This document shows, piece after piece, positions 19,245 through 28,365 of a stretch of DNA of 64,000 nt. The stretch is taken from contig NZ_CP029480.1 of NCBI RefSeq assembly GCF_003258705.1, positions 3,410,001 through 3,474,000 on the forward strand, written 5' to 3'. This DNA comes from Arcticibacterium luteifluviistationis. Lineage in GTDB: Bacteria > Bacteroidota > Bacteroidia > Cytophagales > Spirosomataceae. The notes under the pieces are model-generated. The model saw only the letters and a program-made list of their open reading frames with translations. It was not told the origin of the DNA and did no database searches. Position 1 is the stretch's first letter; every line of letters starts with the position of its first letter. The translations under genes were made by a program, and so were the position numbers.

Positions 19245-19904
19245 TTACGCCGCAAAAGCTTCTGGATATTCTAGTTTTACCTTATCATAAACCTTAAGCA
19301 AGGTACTATACTGGGCAAAAGCAATAAGTATTACACCTGTTAAAACAAAAGTCATGAATTCTAGATAGTAGCCCCCCATAGTATAGTGAGGTGTTAGATT
19401 GAAAGCATTTATTAAAATTCCGCTGGCCGAAAAATAGACGCCATACTGCCAAACTACAAGAGACTTTTTCATGCTTCGTTTTTTCTTATAAAAAACAAAC
19501 AGTAATATCAAAGCTTGACAAAGAACAGCAGCAATCACTAAATATTTAATTGTTTCTAGCTCTAGTATTTTGAAATAATTATAAATCAAAAATGCCAAAC
19601 CAAGACTAAACAAGACCTTTGGGATACTAAAGAAAGATATAAAAGCTCTCCAAAACATTCTTCTTCCCTTTTTTGCTACTTCCTTCTGTTTTTCTTCCAC
19701 AAAACTGCCAAAACCCATCACCCCAAATCCTGTAAAAACATCATCTAAAACCTGCTCAAATACTTGGTTTGGATTCTCCTCTAAACGAGCTTCAATTCCT
19801 GAAGCTAAATGGTCGACTAACTCTGTTTGCACATCATAGTAGTCTACATAATGCCTTTCGGTAAACTTATAAAGCTGTTCTATTTGACTAGCATTTAGAT
19901 TCAT
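19245..19904 (-). CDS. PadR-linked membrane protein, paralogue 3
   Basis: 219 residues. An N-terminal helical domain (1-75; QIEQLYKF, ELVDHLASGIEARLEE) is followed by about four transmembrane helices (about 90-205). It is the most diverged of three neighbours that share this layout. The N-terminal pattern resembles the small helical domains (HAAS/permease-prefix type) commonly encoded next to PadR regulators; the function of such proteins as signal receivers or permease partners is inferred. The ATG overlaps the stop of the preceding gene (ATGA), showing translational coupling. Confidence 0.82.
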   Translation of the reverse strand: MNLNASQIEQLYKFTERHYVDYYDVQTELVDHLASGIEARLEENPNQVFEQVLDDVFTGFGVMGFGSFVEEKQKEVAKKGRRMFWRAFISFFSIPKVLFSLGLAFLIYNYFKILELETIKYLVIAAVLCQALILLFVFYKKKRSMKKSLVVWQYGVYFSASGILINAFNLTPHYTMGGYYLEFMTFVLTGVILIAFAQYSTLLKVYDKVKLEYPEAFAA

Positions 19905-20629
19905 TTCAATGATATGGATTTAGATCCTCTATACTCCTCAATCGCAATTTCAAACTGAGCCCAAGTAACCGAAAAGCCAATTGCGGCTACTGTAAAAACT
20001 AATACTTTTAAAACTTGAGATTCTCCATTTGAAAAAGTATTCCAGCTTTGGAAAATCAAATTACAAACAAGAAAAAAACCTAAAGAGCTTTGCATTAAGA
20101 TTCTTTGATGTGTTTTCTTGAAAAGAGAATGCTTTTTCCTTTTACCCAACTCCGTTTCTTCTGAAGATAGCCATCTGGAACTCTTTTTGAATAAATCCTC
20201 AAAGCCTATAAGAAAAATAGGAGAAACGTAAAGCCCTCCAAAAGTCAACATTAAGGGCCATAAGAATATTTCGTTTGAACTTTCAAAAAACTGATACACC
20301 AGAAACAAAGCTAAAAGCCAAAACACAAGTCTAAAAGAAGTTAGCTGCAAGAGCATTTTCTTTAAAAATGACTTCTTGAGCTCTTTTTTAATATTTTCCG
20401 CATATTCCATCTCAAAAGCCTTTAAACCTCTATAGTGTTTAAAACTCCTTCCTGCAAAGTCATTTTTTACTTCCATGAAGGCTTCTTCAAAACTTTCATA
20501 ATTCTCAAGACAGTCTTCTATTCTAGAAACAAAATGGTCTAACACCTCATCATAAAAATCTTGATATTCCAAGCCCCAGTCTAGTAGGTAAAGCTCTATT
20601 GCTTCTATTTGTGGCTTGGTGAGTTTCAT
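19901..20629 (-). CDS. PadR-linked membrane protein, paralogue 2
   Basis: 242 residues from the ATG at 20629, which begins MKLTKPQIEAIELYLLDWG and aligns with the start of paralogue 1 (MKLTTLQIEIIERYILSWD). The open frame runs further upstream but only inside the previous gene. The helical domain (1-90; EVLDHFVSRIEDCLE) is followed by about four transmembrane segments (about 105-235). The start overlaps the previous stop codon by ATGA and the end overlaps the next start in the same way. Confidence 0.85.
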   Translation of the reverse strand: MKLTKPQIEAIELYLLDWGLEYQDFYDEVLDHFVSRIEDCLENYESFEEAFMEVKNDFAGRSFKHYRGLKAFEMEYAENIKKELKKSFLKKMLLQLTSFRLVFWLLALFLVYQFFESSNEIFLWPLMLTFGGLYVSPIFLIGFEDLFKKSSRWLSSEETELGKRKKHSLFKKTHQRILMQSSLGFFLVCNLIFQSWNTFSNGESQVLKVLVFTVAAIGFSVTWAQFEIAIEEYRGSKSISLK

Positions 20630-21357
20630 ACGGTAAACGTTTTTTCCTGTTCTTGAAACCTTAGTATTGAGAATGGAAGCATGAGCACTAGCAATGCCAT
20701 AACATAAAAGAGAGCCCAAGCTGGAGCATTACCATCACTAAAAAAAACTCTATATGCAAACGGCACCCAAATTAGAATCTTCCATAAAAGAATGATTAAT
20801 ATATTCTCTCCTTCAGAATGAAGTTTCTTCCTTTTCAAATCTTCTACCGACAGCTTGGATTCATTTTTTATTCGAATTAGAAAATAGCGGTAAACCTCCA
20901 TCTTTCTTATTTTTTTAATAGCAGACCAATTGGATATAGAAAGGTTTAAAACCGCCAGAAAAAGAACAGCCATAAGCTTAAACCCATTTAAATACCCGAA
21001 ATAAGAAGCCACAGCAGCCAAGGCTATCAGAATTACCCATTTGCTAAAAACCACTTTAGATATCTGCATTAAAGTCCTCCTAAACTTCCCTTTAGATGCT
21101 CTTTCAAGAAACTGCATTTCCAAAGCTTTAGGCCCCAAAAACTTTCTAGAAAGCTTATATTTTTTGTACTTATGCTTAGCAAATAATAGCGACACTTCAG
21201 GAAAAGCATAGTCAAATTCTTCGCCAGTGCTGTCCATCCTTTCCTCTACAGCAGAAATGAAATGGTCTAAAATTTCATAATAAAAGGTCTTATTGGATAT
21301 ATCCCAGCTAAGAATATATCGCTCTATTATTTCTATTTGTAGTGTGGTGAGTTTCAT
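20626..21357 (-). CDS. PadR-linked membrane protein, paralogue 1
   Basis: 243 residues. The N-terminal helical domain (1-85) has the shared motif EILDHFISAVEERMD; about four transmembrane helices follow (105-130, 132-150, 188-208, 215-235). It is 48 bp downstream of the PadR regulator gene and coupled to paralogue 2 by an overlapping stop/start. Function unknown beyond the association; membrane sensing of envelope stress or small molecules coupled to PadR is a plausible inference. Confidence 0.85.
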   Translation of the reverse strand: MKLTTLQIEIIERYILSWDISNKTFYYEILDHFISAVEERMDSTGEEFDYAFPEVSLLFAKHKYKKYKLSRKFLGPKALEMQFLERASKGKFRRTLMQISKVVFSKWVILIALAAVASYFGYLNGFKLMAVLFLAVLNLSISNWSAIKKIRKMEVYRYFLIRIKNESKLSVEDLKRKKLHSEGENILIILLWKILIWVPFAYRVFFSDGNAPAWALFYVMALLVLMLPFSILRFQEQEKTFTV

Positions 21358-21405
21358 GTCTTATCAAATCAAAAATTTACTTTTCAATCTCGCGTGAGTT
21401 CAGTT

Positions 21406-21738
21406 TCATCCCAAACTAATTTTAGGATTAAGTATCAAATTCAAATTATCGGCAAAGGCTCTTAGTTCCGCTATACGGTCAATGGCTTCTGCGTTTCCTT
21501 TTGGTGTAATCTTATAATACTTCCGAATTCGGCCGTCTACCTTTTCTATTTCAGGCGTAAGAATATCTTCCGCCTCAAGTTTATGAAGTATAGGGTAAAG
21601 TGCCCCTTCTGTAATCTTAATGTCGTTTTGGGTGAGTTCTTTTACCTTTTGGGTAATCTCATATCCATACATACGGCCATTATCGTGCAGTAATTTTAGA
21701 ACAATTGTGCTCAGACTCCCCTTTATATGCTTCTCCAC
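21406..21738 (-). CDS. PadR-family transcriptional regulator
   Basis: 110-residue winged-helix regulator. The PadR core is clear: GSLSTIVLKLLHDNGRMYGYEI, then ITEGALYPILHKLEAEDILT, and the wing DGRIRKYYKIT (about 64-74). It lacks the long C-terminal dimerisation domain of classical PadR, so it is the small PadR-like class. It starts with GTG at 21738. It heads an operon with three membrane-protein paralogues and probably represses its own promoter: an inverted repeat covers the -7 element directly upstream. Confidence 0.93.
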   Translation of the reverse strand: MEKHIKGSLSTIVLKLLHDNGRMYGYEITQKVKELTQNDIKITEGALYPILHKLEAEDILTPEIEKVDGRIRKYYKITPKGNAEAIDRIAELRAFADNLNLILNPKISLG

Positions 21739-21760
21739 TTATATCTATTCGTTATTAAAA

Positions 21761-21786
21761 CAAATATACATAAATTTCTTATGCAT
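21761..21786 (-). promoter_or_regulatory. Promoter -7 element overlapped by candidate PadR operator
   Basis: Read on the minus strand, TATATTTG (21768-21761) fits TAnnTTTG and lies 22 bp before the GTG start. ATACATAA (21766-21773) and TTATGCAT (21779-21786) form an imperfect palindrome (7 of 8) with a 5-nt centre that overlaps the -7 element. This position fits autorepression by PadR. Confidence 0.42.
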
Positions 21787-21852
21787 CATATTCTTAGGTA
21801 TCCAATTTGAAGCTTAGTTTGCAAACAATGAGCTTACTAGCTAAAGTCAAAA

Positions 21853-22701
21853 TTATTCGGTTTCCTTCTGAACCAAGCTTATCCCTTCCGGTTCAATAAC
21901 AATAAGCTTTTGCTTATATAAACTTCCAATAGCCCTTTTGAAGGCTTTTTTACTCATCTCTAATCTGCCTTGAATATCTGCAGAATCAGATTTATCTGAA
22001 AGTTCTAGACTGCCATCATTGGCTTTAAGTGTATCTAGTATTTTTTGTGCGTTTGGTTCGTTGATGTTTTCAAAACCTTGCTTTCGTAATGTAATGTCAA
22101 TTTTCCCATCTTCACGAACAACCTTTACAAATCCTTTAGTTGTATCTCCCCAAGCTACTCTTTGGAAAATCTCGTTTTCGTAAATTAGTCCACGGTATTT
22201 ATGATTGACAGCTACATTATAACCCAAGTCTGTTTTATCCAAAATCAAAAGGTCAACCTCCTCCCCTTCTTTAAGTCCAATATTCTCAAACTCAAAGTGT
22301 CTATTCAGTCGGCATGATCCTACTAGCCTATCAGTCTCTTCATCTAAATAAAGGTAGACTACCGTATAGTCGCCTTCTTTTAATTTTTGATTTTGCTCCC
22401 TGAAAGGAACAAAAAGGTCTTTTTCTAAACCCCAGTCTAGGAAAGCTCCTATTCTGGTATCAGCAGTCACCTGAAGGCACGCAAACTGATTAAGCTTTAT
22501 AAGTGGCTCTATAGTGGTTGCAATAATCCTATCTTCCGAATCACGGTATAGAAAAACCTCCACCTCATCACCTACATTAAGGTTTTCTGGAATGTATTTA
22601 TGAGGTAATAATACATCGTTATTTTCGTCGTCTCCAAGGTAAAAACCGACAGATGTACCCCTTAAAACCTCTAACTTATTTAATTGACCTACTTTTAGCA
22701 T
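21853..22701 (-). CDS. CvfB/YitL-like S1 RNA-binding protein
   Basis: 282 residues from the ATG at 22701 (MLKVGQLNKLEVL); a TTG two codons upstream is less likely. The protein consists of consecutive S1/OB-fold segments (about 1-65, 70-135, 145-210), then a C-terminal winged-helix-like segment (about 215-275; KKAFKRAIGSLYKQ). This is the layout of CvfB (conserved virulence factor B)/YitL proteins, which bind RNA. The physiological role in Bacteroidota is not established. It is divergent from lysS across 117 bp. Confidence 0.9.
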   Translation of the reverse strand: MLKVGQLNKLEVLRGTSVGFYLGDDENNDVLLPHKYIPENLNVGDEVEVFLYRDSEDRIIATTIEPLIKLNQFACLQVTADTRIGAFLDWGLEKDLFVPFREQNQKLKEGDYTVVYLYLDEETDRLVGSCRLNRHFEFENIGLKEGEEVDLLILDKTDLGYNVAVNHKYRGLIYENEIFQRVAWGDTTKGFVKVVREDGKIDITLRKQGFENINEPNAQKILDTLKANDGSLELSDKSDSADIQGRLEMSKKAFKRAIGSLYKQKLIVIEPEGISLVQKETE

Positions 22702-22745
22702 GCTCAAAGCTATGGAATGTTCATCGGAGATTGATTAATATTTCA

Positions 22746-22753
22746 TAATTTTG
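22746..22753 (+). promoter_or_regulatory. Bacteroidota -7 element for lysS
   Basis: TAATTTTG matches TAnnTTTG and lies 65 bp before the lysS ATG. A TTG at 22731 is closer than the usual -33 spacing, so only the -7 half is supported. Confidence 0.35.
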
Positions 22754-22818
22754 CGTTCTTTTTAGATAAGAAAGCTTGAAATGACCTAATCATTTCATTA
22801 TACAAAGATTAATTATAG

Positions 22819-24534
22819 ATGTTACTGAACGAGCAAGAAATCCTTAGAAGACAAAAGAGAGAAGAGTTAATGGGAATGGGTATCAATCCGTACCCACCTG
22901 AGCTTTTTGAAATCAACGCAACTTCAGCCGAAATAAAGGCCGATTTTGACGCAGAAAAAGGAAACTTTAAAGAAGTAAGCCTTGCTGGTAGACTCATGAG
23001 TGTTCGTGGCAAAGGAAGTGCCGCTTTTGCGGAGCTTCAGGATAGCTCTGGAAGAATCCAGGTTTATTTTAGAAGAGATGACATTTGCCCTGATGAAGAC
23101 AAAACGATGTACAACATTGTTTTCAAAAAGCTTCTGGACATTGGTGACATTCTTGGAATTCAGGGATATGCCTTTGTAACGCAAGTGGGAGAAATTTCTA
23201 TTCACGTAACATCTTTCAAAATACTTAACAAAGCTCTCAAACCTCTTCCTATAGTAAAGCGAGATAAAGACGGCAATGTACACGATGGATTTACAGACCC
23301 TGAGTTAAGATATCGTCAGCGTTATGTTGACCTTATTGTAAATCCTGAGGTTAAAGACATCTTTATAAAGAGAGCAAAGATTATCTCTACCATGAGAAGT
23401 ATCTTTGATGAAAAAGGCTGGCTAGAAGTAGAAACGCCAATTTTACAACCCATACATGGTGGTGCTGCCGCACAACCTTTTAAAACGCACCATAACTCAT
23501 TAGATATGCCTCTCTATATGAGAATAGCCAATGAGCTTTATTTGAAAAGATTGATTGTTGGTGGCTTTGATGGTGTTTATGAGTTTGGTAAAATGTTCAG
23601 AAATGAAGGCATGGACCGTACCCATAATCCAGAATTTACTGCCTTAGAATTCTACGTAGCATATAAAGACTACGAATGGATGATGGACATGACTGAAACC
23701 ATTCTTGAAAAAGTGGCCATAGCCGTACATGGTAAAACGTCTTTCCCAGTAGGTGAAAACGAAATTAACTTTGCAGGACCTTTTGAAAGATTAAGCATCT
23801 TAGGTTCTATTGAAAAGTATACGGGTGTGGATTTGACAGACCTTTCTGAAGAAGAGACACGCGGATACTGTAAGCAGTGGGGTATCGAGATTGACGACTC
23901 TATGGGTAAGGCTAAGTTAATTGACGAAATATTTGGCGAAAAAGTAGAGGCTCATTTAATACAGCCTACTTTCATTATTGACTATCCAGTAGAAATGTCT
24001 CCTTTGACTAAAAAGCATAGGAGTAAAGAAGGTTTAGTAGAGCGTTTTGAGCTATTTGTTAATGGTAAAGAGTTAGCCAATGCTTATACCGAGCTTAATG
24101 ACCCTATTGACCAAAAAGAGCGTTTTGAAGACCAGCTTAAACTAGCTGCAAGAGGAGACGAGGAAGCCATGGCTATGGATGACGACTTCTTAAGGTCTTT
24201 AGAATACGGAATGCCGCCTACATCAGGCATCGGTATCGGAATTGACAGGTTGACCATGTTTTTAACGAACAATAGCAGCATCCAAGAAGTATTGTTCTTC
24301 CCGCAAATGCGTCCTGAGAAAAAAATTATGGCTGCCACAGTAGCTGATTATGTCGCAGTTGGCGTTCCTGAAGTTTGGATACCTGCTTTGCAAAAAATGG
24401 GTTTCTTCACAATTGAGGCTTTAAAAGAGGCCAACCCAAATAAAGTCTTCAATGATTTAGGCGGAATGCGTAAAAAACTTAAAATAGAGGCAAAACTACC
24501 TTCAAAGGAGGAAATAGAAAACTGGGTCTCATAA
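22819..24534 (+). CDS. lysS: Lysyl-tRNA synthetase, class II
   Basis: Charges tRNA(Lys) with lysine in the cytoplasm. The 571-residue protein has an N-terminal OB-fold anticodon-binding domain (about 55-140; [20 protein letters not shown]) and a class II catalytic core: motif 2 [14 protein letters not shown] and motif 3 GIGIGIDRL. About 70 residues at the C-terminus ([16 protein letters not shown] onward) extend beyond the E. coli enzyme and look like a helix-hairpin-helix tail, which I associate with Bacteroidota LysRS. A strong terminator follows at 24576. Confidence 0.97.
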   Translation: MLLNEQEILRRQKREELMGMGINPYPPELFEINATSAEIKADFDAEKGNFKEVSLAGRLMSVRGKGSAAFAELQDSSGRIQVYFRRDDICPDEDKTMYNIVFKKLLDIGDILGIQGYAFVTQVGEISIHVTSFKILNKALKPLPIVKRDKDGNVHDGFTDPELRYRQRYVDLIVNPEVKDIFIKRAKIISTMRSIFDEKGWLEVETPILQPIHGGAAAQPFKTHHNSLDMPLYMRIANELYLKRLIVGGFDGVYEFGKMFRNEGMDRTHNPEFTALEFYVAYKDYEWMMDMTETILEKVAIAVHGKTSFPVGENEINFAGPFERLSILGSIEKYTGVDLTDLSEEETRGYCKQWGIEIDDSMGKAKLIDEIFGEKVEAHLIQPTFIIDYPVEMSPLTKKHRSKEGLVERFELFVNGKELANAYTELNDPIDQKERFEDQLKLAARGDEEAMAMDDDFLRSLEYGMPPTSGIGIGIDRLTMFLTNNSSIQEVLFFPQMRPEKKIMAATVADYVAVGVPEVWIPALQKMGFFTIEALKEANPNKVFNDLGGMRKKLKIEAKLPSKEEIENWVS

Positions 24535-24575
24535 AATATTTACTAGTTTACAGTACTTTAAGACTTTCCTTTTTA

Positions 24576-24613
24576 GCCCTCAGTGCTTAATAGCACTGAG
24601 GGCTTTTCTGTTT
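24576..24613 (+). terminator. Intrinsic terminator after lysS
   Basis: A perfect 12-bp stem GCCCTCAGTGCT/AGCACTGAGGGC with a TAAT loop is followed by TTTTCTGTTT. Confidence 0.93.
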
Positions 24614-24815
24614 AAAACCGCTCATATAAGGTACCAAACACTTATCTAAAGGTATCAACACCACTTTTCCTTCGATCTTTACTCTGATCTTAACACTTTT
24701 TTCAATACTGGAATAATACAACATAACCCTCATTGCCCTTATTGATGGGCTTTAGGCCATTTATATTATAAATATTGTATTTATTTAATATTATGTTATA
24801 ATCATTTATCTTTTT

Positions 24816-24841
24816 TATGGCAATAATGGAATTTTGCCATA
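24816..24841. promoter_or_regulatory. Operator-like perfect 8-bp inverted repeat before susC
   Basis: TATGGCAA (24816-24823) and TTGCCATA (24834-24841) are exact reverse complements separated by 10 bp, so their centres are 18 bp apart, about two helical turns. This is the geometry of a dimeric repressor or activator site. It lies about 350 bp upstream of the susC ATG. The cognate protein is not identified. Confidence 0.45.
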
Positions 24842-24922
24842 GTAAATTTTTTTAAAAAGCATAAGAGCAGTACAATTGTCATGTATTAGAGAATAATACA
24901 GACGAAAGCAAACGAAGACTTC

Positions 24923-25156
24923 CCATTCCGACCGCAAAAATGGAGTAAGCCTGAAAGGATAGATGTAATTCATTTAGCCTTTTAACCATAGTGTTTTACA
25001 GAGGAAATTATAATTCTAAACCAAACCTAAGATTTCACCAAAATGTAACAGGACTTTTTCCTGCACATTTTAAATGTATTGTTTTCTCCGCTTCTGGTAA
25101 TTGAAAGAACCGAGCGGTCGGGGTAGCTCAATCTCAGGACGGGGAAAACATTGCAT
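24923..25156 (+). ncRNA. Candidate structured 5' leader RNA of the susC operon
   Basis: Three elements can be drawn. (1) CCATT/AATGG (24923-24927, 24939-24943) closes an 11-nt loop containing CCGACCGC. (2) AAAATGT-CAGGA pairs with TCCTG-ACATTTT (25040-25071). (3) 25074-25089 pairs with 25141-25156 at 15 of 16 positions (two G-U), enclosing 51 nt that contain GCGGTCGG (25114-25121). The 8-nt loop in (1) is the exact complement of the 8 nt in (3), allowing a kissing interaction or a switch. I do not recognise a known riboswitch class. Confidence 0.42.
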
Positions 25157-25190
25157 CCAATTTTTAATCTTAAGCTAAACTGAACTTACA

Positions 25191-28100
25191 ATGAAAAGAT
25201 TTTTACAATTAAAGGGAGTCCTGGCATTACTGCTATGCGGCTTTATCACAAACGCCCAGACCATTTCTGGCGTCGTTTCCTCAGCTGAGGACGGAGCTCT
25301 TCCAGGAGTTTCCGTTGCGGTAAAAGGTACCACAGTAGGTACTATTTCTGACTTTGAAGGAAAATTTTCTTTAAACGTTCCTTCTAAAGAATCAATTCTT
25401 GTTTTCAGTGCTATTGCATTTGCAACTCAAGAAATGCCAGTGGGCAACAAAACTACTTTTGACGTTACTTTAGTTTCTGACAACAAACTACTGAATGAAG
25501 TAGTAGTAACAGCACTAGGTATTACAAGAGAAAAGAAATCTCTTGGATTTTCTCAACAAGAGATTTCTGGAGAAGCCTTAACAGAGTCTAGATCGAATAA
25601 CGTAGTAAACGGATTATCTGGTAAAGTAGCCGGTGTACGTATATCTAGCAACGGTGGTCCTGGTAGTGGCTCAAATATTCAAATTAGAGGTTCCTCTTCT
25701 GTATCTGGTAATAACCAGCCTTTGATAGTAATTAATGGCGTACCAATGCAACAAACCACTAGTAACACTTATGGTGGTGGTATTTCTGAGGTTAACCCAG
25801 ATAATATTAAAACGATGTCTGTCCTAAAAGGACCAAACGCAGCAGCACTTTACGGCTCTAGAGCAGCAAATGGTGTTATCTTAATAACAACGAAAGACGG
25901 AAGTTCTACTAAAGGAATTGGTGTAGAATACAATGCAAACTTTACAGTAGAAAGACCTTTTGTTAAGCCAGATTTTCAAAACACTTATGGTGGAGGTAAT
26001 GGTTATAGAACTTGGTATGCTGATGGTTGGAGTGGTGTAATACAGCCAGATGCTTATGACCAATACCAAGCTGCTTATGGCAACTTAGTACCAGGTTCAA
26101 CTACAGGTACTTCTGGTACTGATGAAAGCTGGGGTGCTCCTTTAGACGGAAGACTTACAAGACAATGGTGGACAGGTACAGACGTGGCTCCTTTGACTCC
26201 ACAACCAGACAACTGGGAAGACTTCTGGCAAACTGGTACTACGCTTACAAATAGTATAGCTCTTTCTGGTGGAAATGAAGACGGTAACTTCAGATTATCT
26301 TATAGCAAGTTAAACCAAAAAGGTATTTCAGCTTATAATGATTATAACAGAGACAACTTCACTTTATCTTCTGGATACAATTTGACCAAATGGTTAAAAG
26401 CAAGCTTCAATGCTGATTACATCAAAACTGGTGGTAATAGAAACTATCAGTCTGGACAGCAGTTTATTTGGGCACACCGTGATGTAGATTGGGAGAAAAT
26501 CTCAAATTGGTCAGACTATGTAGATACACATATCCAAAAAGAAGGAGATACTGACCCACCAAACTGGCAACACACGTATTTCACTAACCCATTCTATACG
26601 AACGAGCTTTTACCTTCTACAAACGACAAAGATCGTCTATTAGGAAACATCTCTATTCAAGCAAGTATTACAGACGACCTAAGTTTAATGCTAAGGTCTG
26701 GTACTGACGTATGGACTGATACTAGAATCAACATTTCTAACTTCGAGCGTACTAGAAACGGGAACACATCTCCTGGTAGATTCTCAGAAACTGTATTTAG
26801 AGAGCAAGAAAACAACCATGACTTCCTTTTGTCTTATGATAAAATGTTTTCAAGTGACTTCTCTTTTGTAGGACAAGTAGGTGGTGCTATAAGAACTAAT
26901 TACTACAAGTATAATTATACTTATGTAGGTGAATTAGTAGTGGATGGTATTTACAACCTTTCAAATGGTAACCCAAGTCAAAACACGGCAGACAGTGAAA
27001 TTCAAGAATCTGAAGTACAAAGTATGTACGGTTCATTCCAATTTGGATATTTAAACTCCTTATTCTTAGACTTAACCGCTAGAAATGACTGGTCAAGTAC
27101 ACTTCCAAACGGAAACAACTCTTACTTCTACCCGTCTGCTTCTGTTAGTGCTGTATTTACAGACCTATGGGATATAAACAGCTCGGTACTTTCTTTTGGT
27201 AAATTAAGAGCAAGTTGGGCTCAGGTAGGAAACGATGCTGACCCATATCAGTTAAGCCAGACATTCTCGGCTTCAGGTTCTTGGGATGGTTCTATTCCAG
27301 AATACTCTGAGAATACAGAAATAGCGAATGCTTTTTTAAAGCCAGAGATAACTACTGGTATTGAGATTGGTGCAGATTTAAGATTCTTCAAAAGCAGATT
27401 AGGCTTAGATGTAACTTACTATGACCAAACTACTAAGAATCAAATCTTAGGTGTTGAAATCTCTAAAGCAAGTGGATACAATTCTAGAATCCTTAATGCT
27501 GGTAAAGTAAATAACAGCGGTATCGAAATTAGCCTTAGCGGAACAGCATATGAGTCTGCTTCTGGTTTCAAGTGGGATGTTTTAGTAAACTATGCTAAAA
27601 ACAAAAACAAAGTAATAGAACTTGCAGAAGGACTTGAGACTTATACATTACAAGAGCGTAGAGGTCTTACATCTATTGCAACTATTGGTGAGCCTTATGG
27701 AACACTATATGGTATTGGTTTTGCTAAAAGCCCTGACGGACAAATCATTTATGAAAATGGATTACCTCAGACAGAAACAACTCCTCAGATTTTAGGAAAC
27801 ATTCAGCCCGACTGGACTGGTGGATTCATGAATACCTTCAGCTATAAGAATGTAACGTTAACGGCTCTTATTGATGCTAGATTTGGTGGTGACTTCTTTG
27901 ATGAAGGAACAGGAACTGCAAGATGGACAGGACAGTATGCTGAAACGGCAATCGGTCGTGAAGAAGGGGTTATTGGTGAAGGTGTGATGAATGTAGGTAC
28001 TGATGAAAACCCAGAATATGTACCTAATACCGTAATGGTAGCAGGAAATACGCTTTACGGTTATAACAACCCTAGAAGGTATCACGAAGCCGTAGTGTTT

Positions 28101-28346
28101 GATGGTACTTATGTAAAGTTGAGAGAAATGTCTTTAGGCTATACGTTCCCTTCAACATTCTTAGAGAAAATGAAGATTCAAAATGCCAAACTTTCATTAG
28201 TTGGTAGAAATGTTCTAATGCTCTTCTCTAACAATCCTCATATCGACCCAGAAGTTGACTCTTATGGCGGTAACTCTCAAGGCTTTACTTACGGACAATT
28301 GCCTAATTCAAGAAGCTTAGGCTTCAACCTTTCTCTAGGCTTTTAA
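25191..28346 (+). CDS. SusC/RagA-family TonB-linked outer-membrane protein (locus 1)
   Basis: TonB-dependent outer-membrane channel of a SusCD importer. The 1,051-residue protein has a signal peptide (cleavage after about Ala22, TNAQ), a carboxypeptidase-regulatory-like beta domain (24-105; ISGVVSSAEDGALPGVSVAV), the SusC signature around EVVVTALGITREKKSLGFS, the plug (about 120-230; NVVNGLSGKVAGVRI, IQIRGSSSV) and a barrel ending in an aromatic residue (NLSLGF). The next gene is its SusD partner, 19 bp downstream. No glycosidase is in the operon; instead an exported aminotransferase follows, so a peptide or amino-compound substrate is conceivable (inference). Confidence 0.96.
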   Translation: MKRFLQLKGVLALLLCGFITNAQTISGVVSSAEDGALPGVSVAVKGTTVGTISDFEGKFSLNVPSKESILVFSAIAFATQEMPVGNKTTFDVTLVSDNKLLNEVVVTALGITREKKSLGFSQQEISGEALTESRSNNVVNGLSGKVAGVRISSNGGPGSGSNIQIRGSSSVSGNNQPLIVINGVPMQQTTSNTYGGGISEVNPDNIKTMSVLKGPNAAALYGSRAANGVILITTKDGSSTKGIGVEYNANFTVERPFVKPDFQNTYGGGNGYRTWYADGWSGVIQPDAYDQYQAAYGNLVPGSTTGTSGTDESWGAPLDGRLTRQWWTGTDVAPLTPQPDNWEDFWQTGTTLTNSIALSGGNEDGNFRLSYSKLNQKGISAYNDYNRDNFTLSSGYNLTKWLKASFNADYIKTGGNRNYQSGQQFIWAHRDVDWEKISNWSDYVDTHIQKEGDTDPPNWQHTYFTNPFYTNELLPSTNDKDRLLGNISIQASITDDLSLMLRSGTDVWTDTRINISNFERTRNGNTSPGRFSETVFREQENNHDFLLSYDKMFSSDFSFVGQVGGAIRTNYYKYNYTYVGELVVDGIYNLSNGNPSQNTADSEIQESEVQSMYGSFQFGYLNSLFLDLTARNDWSSTLPNGNNSYFYPSASVSAVFTDLWDINSSVLSFGKLRASWAQVGNDADPYQLSQTFSASGSWDGSIPEYSENTEIANAFLKPEITTGIEIGADLRFFKSRLGLDVTYYDQTTKNQILGVEISKASGYNSRILNAGKVNNSGIEISLSGTAYESASGFKWDVLVNYAKNKNKVIELAEGLETYTLQERRGLTSIATIGEPYGTLYGIGFAKSPDGQIIYENGLPQTETTPQILGNIQPDWTGGFMNTFSYKNVTLTALIDARFGGDFFDEGTGTARWTGQYAETAIGREEGVIGEGVMNVGTDENPEYVPNTVMVAGNTLYGYNNPRRYHEAVVFDGTYVKLREMSLGYTFPSTFLEKMKIQNAKLSLVGRNVLMLFSNNPHIDPEVDSYGGNSQGFTYGQLPNSRSLGFNLSLGF

Positions 28347-28365
28347 TCCATTAAAATTGACAAAA

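Larger units (their letters stand above)
24535..25190. other. 656-bp non-coding region with operator-like palindrome and structured leader
   Basis: No coding frame is supported here. In order it holds the lysS terminator (24576-24613), an AT-rich stretch, an 8-bp perfect palindrome (24816-24841), a small hairpin with a GC-rich loop (24923-24943), a compound hairpin (25040-25071) and a long stem (25074-25156) ending 34 bp before the susC start. GC-rich islets in such AT-rich spacer DNA suggest selection on RNA or protein-binding structure. Confidence 0.6.

Noticed and set aside
20630-20719. Longer version of membrane paralogue 2 starting at 20719
   Set aside because: Those 30 codons lie inside paralogue 1; the ATG at 20629 aligns with the starts of its paralogues and gives an ATGA overlap.
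25120-25140. tRNA-like D-arm (GGGTAGCTCA) upstream of susC
   Set aside because: No acceptor stem, anticodon arm or T-arm can be placed around it; it is part of the enclosed loop of the candidate leader structure.
24892-25156. Known riboswitch classes (cobalamin, TPP, SAM) in the susC leader
   Set aside because: None of the conserved cores that I know for these classes is present; it is reported only as an unclassified structured leader.
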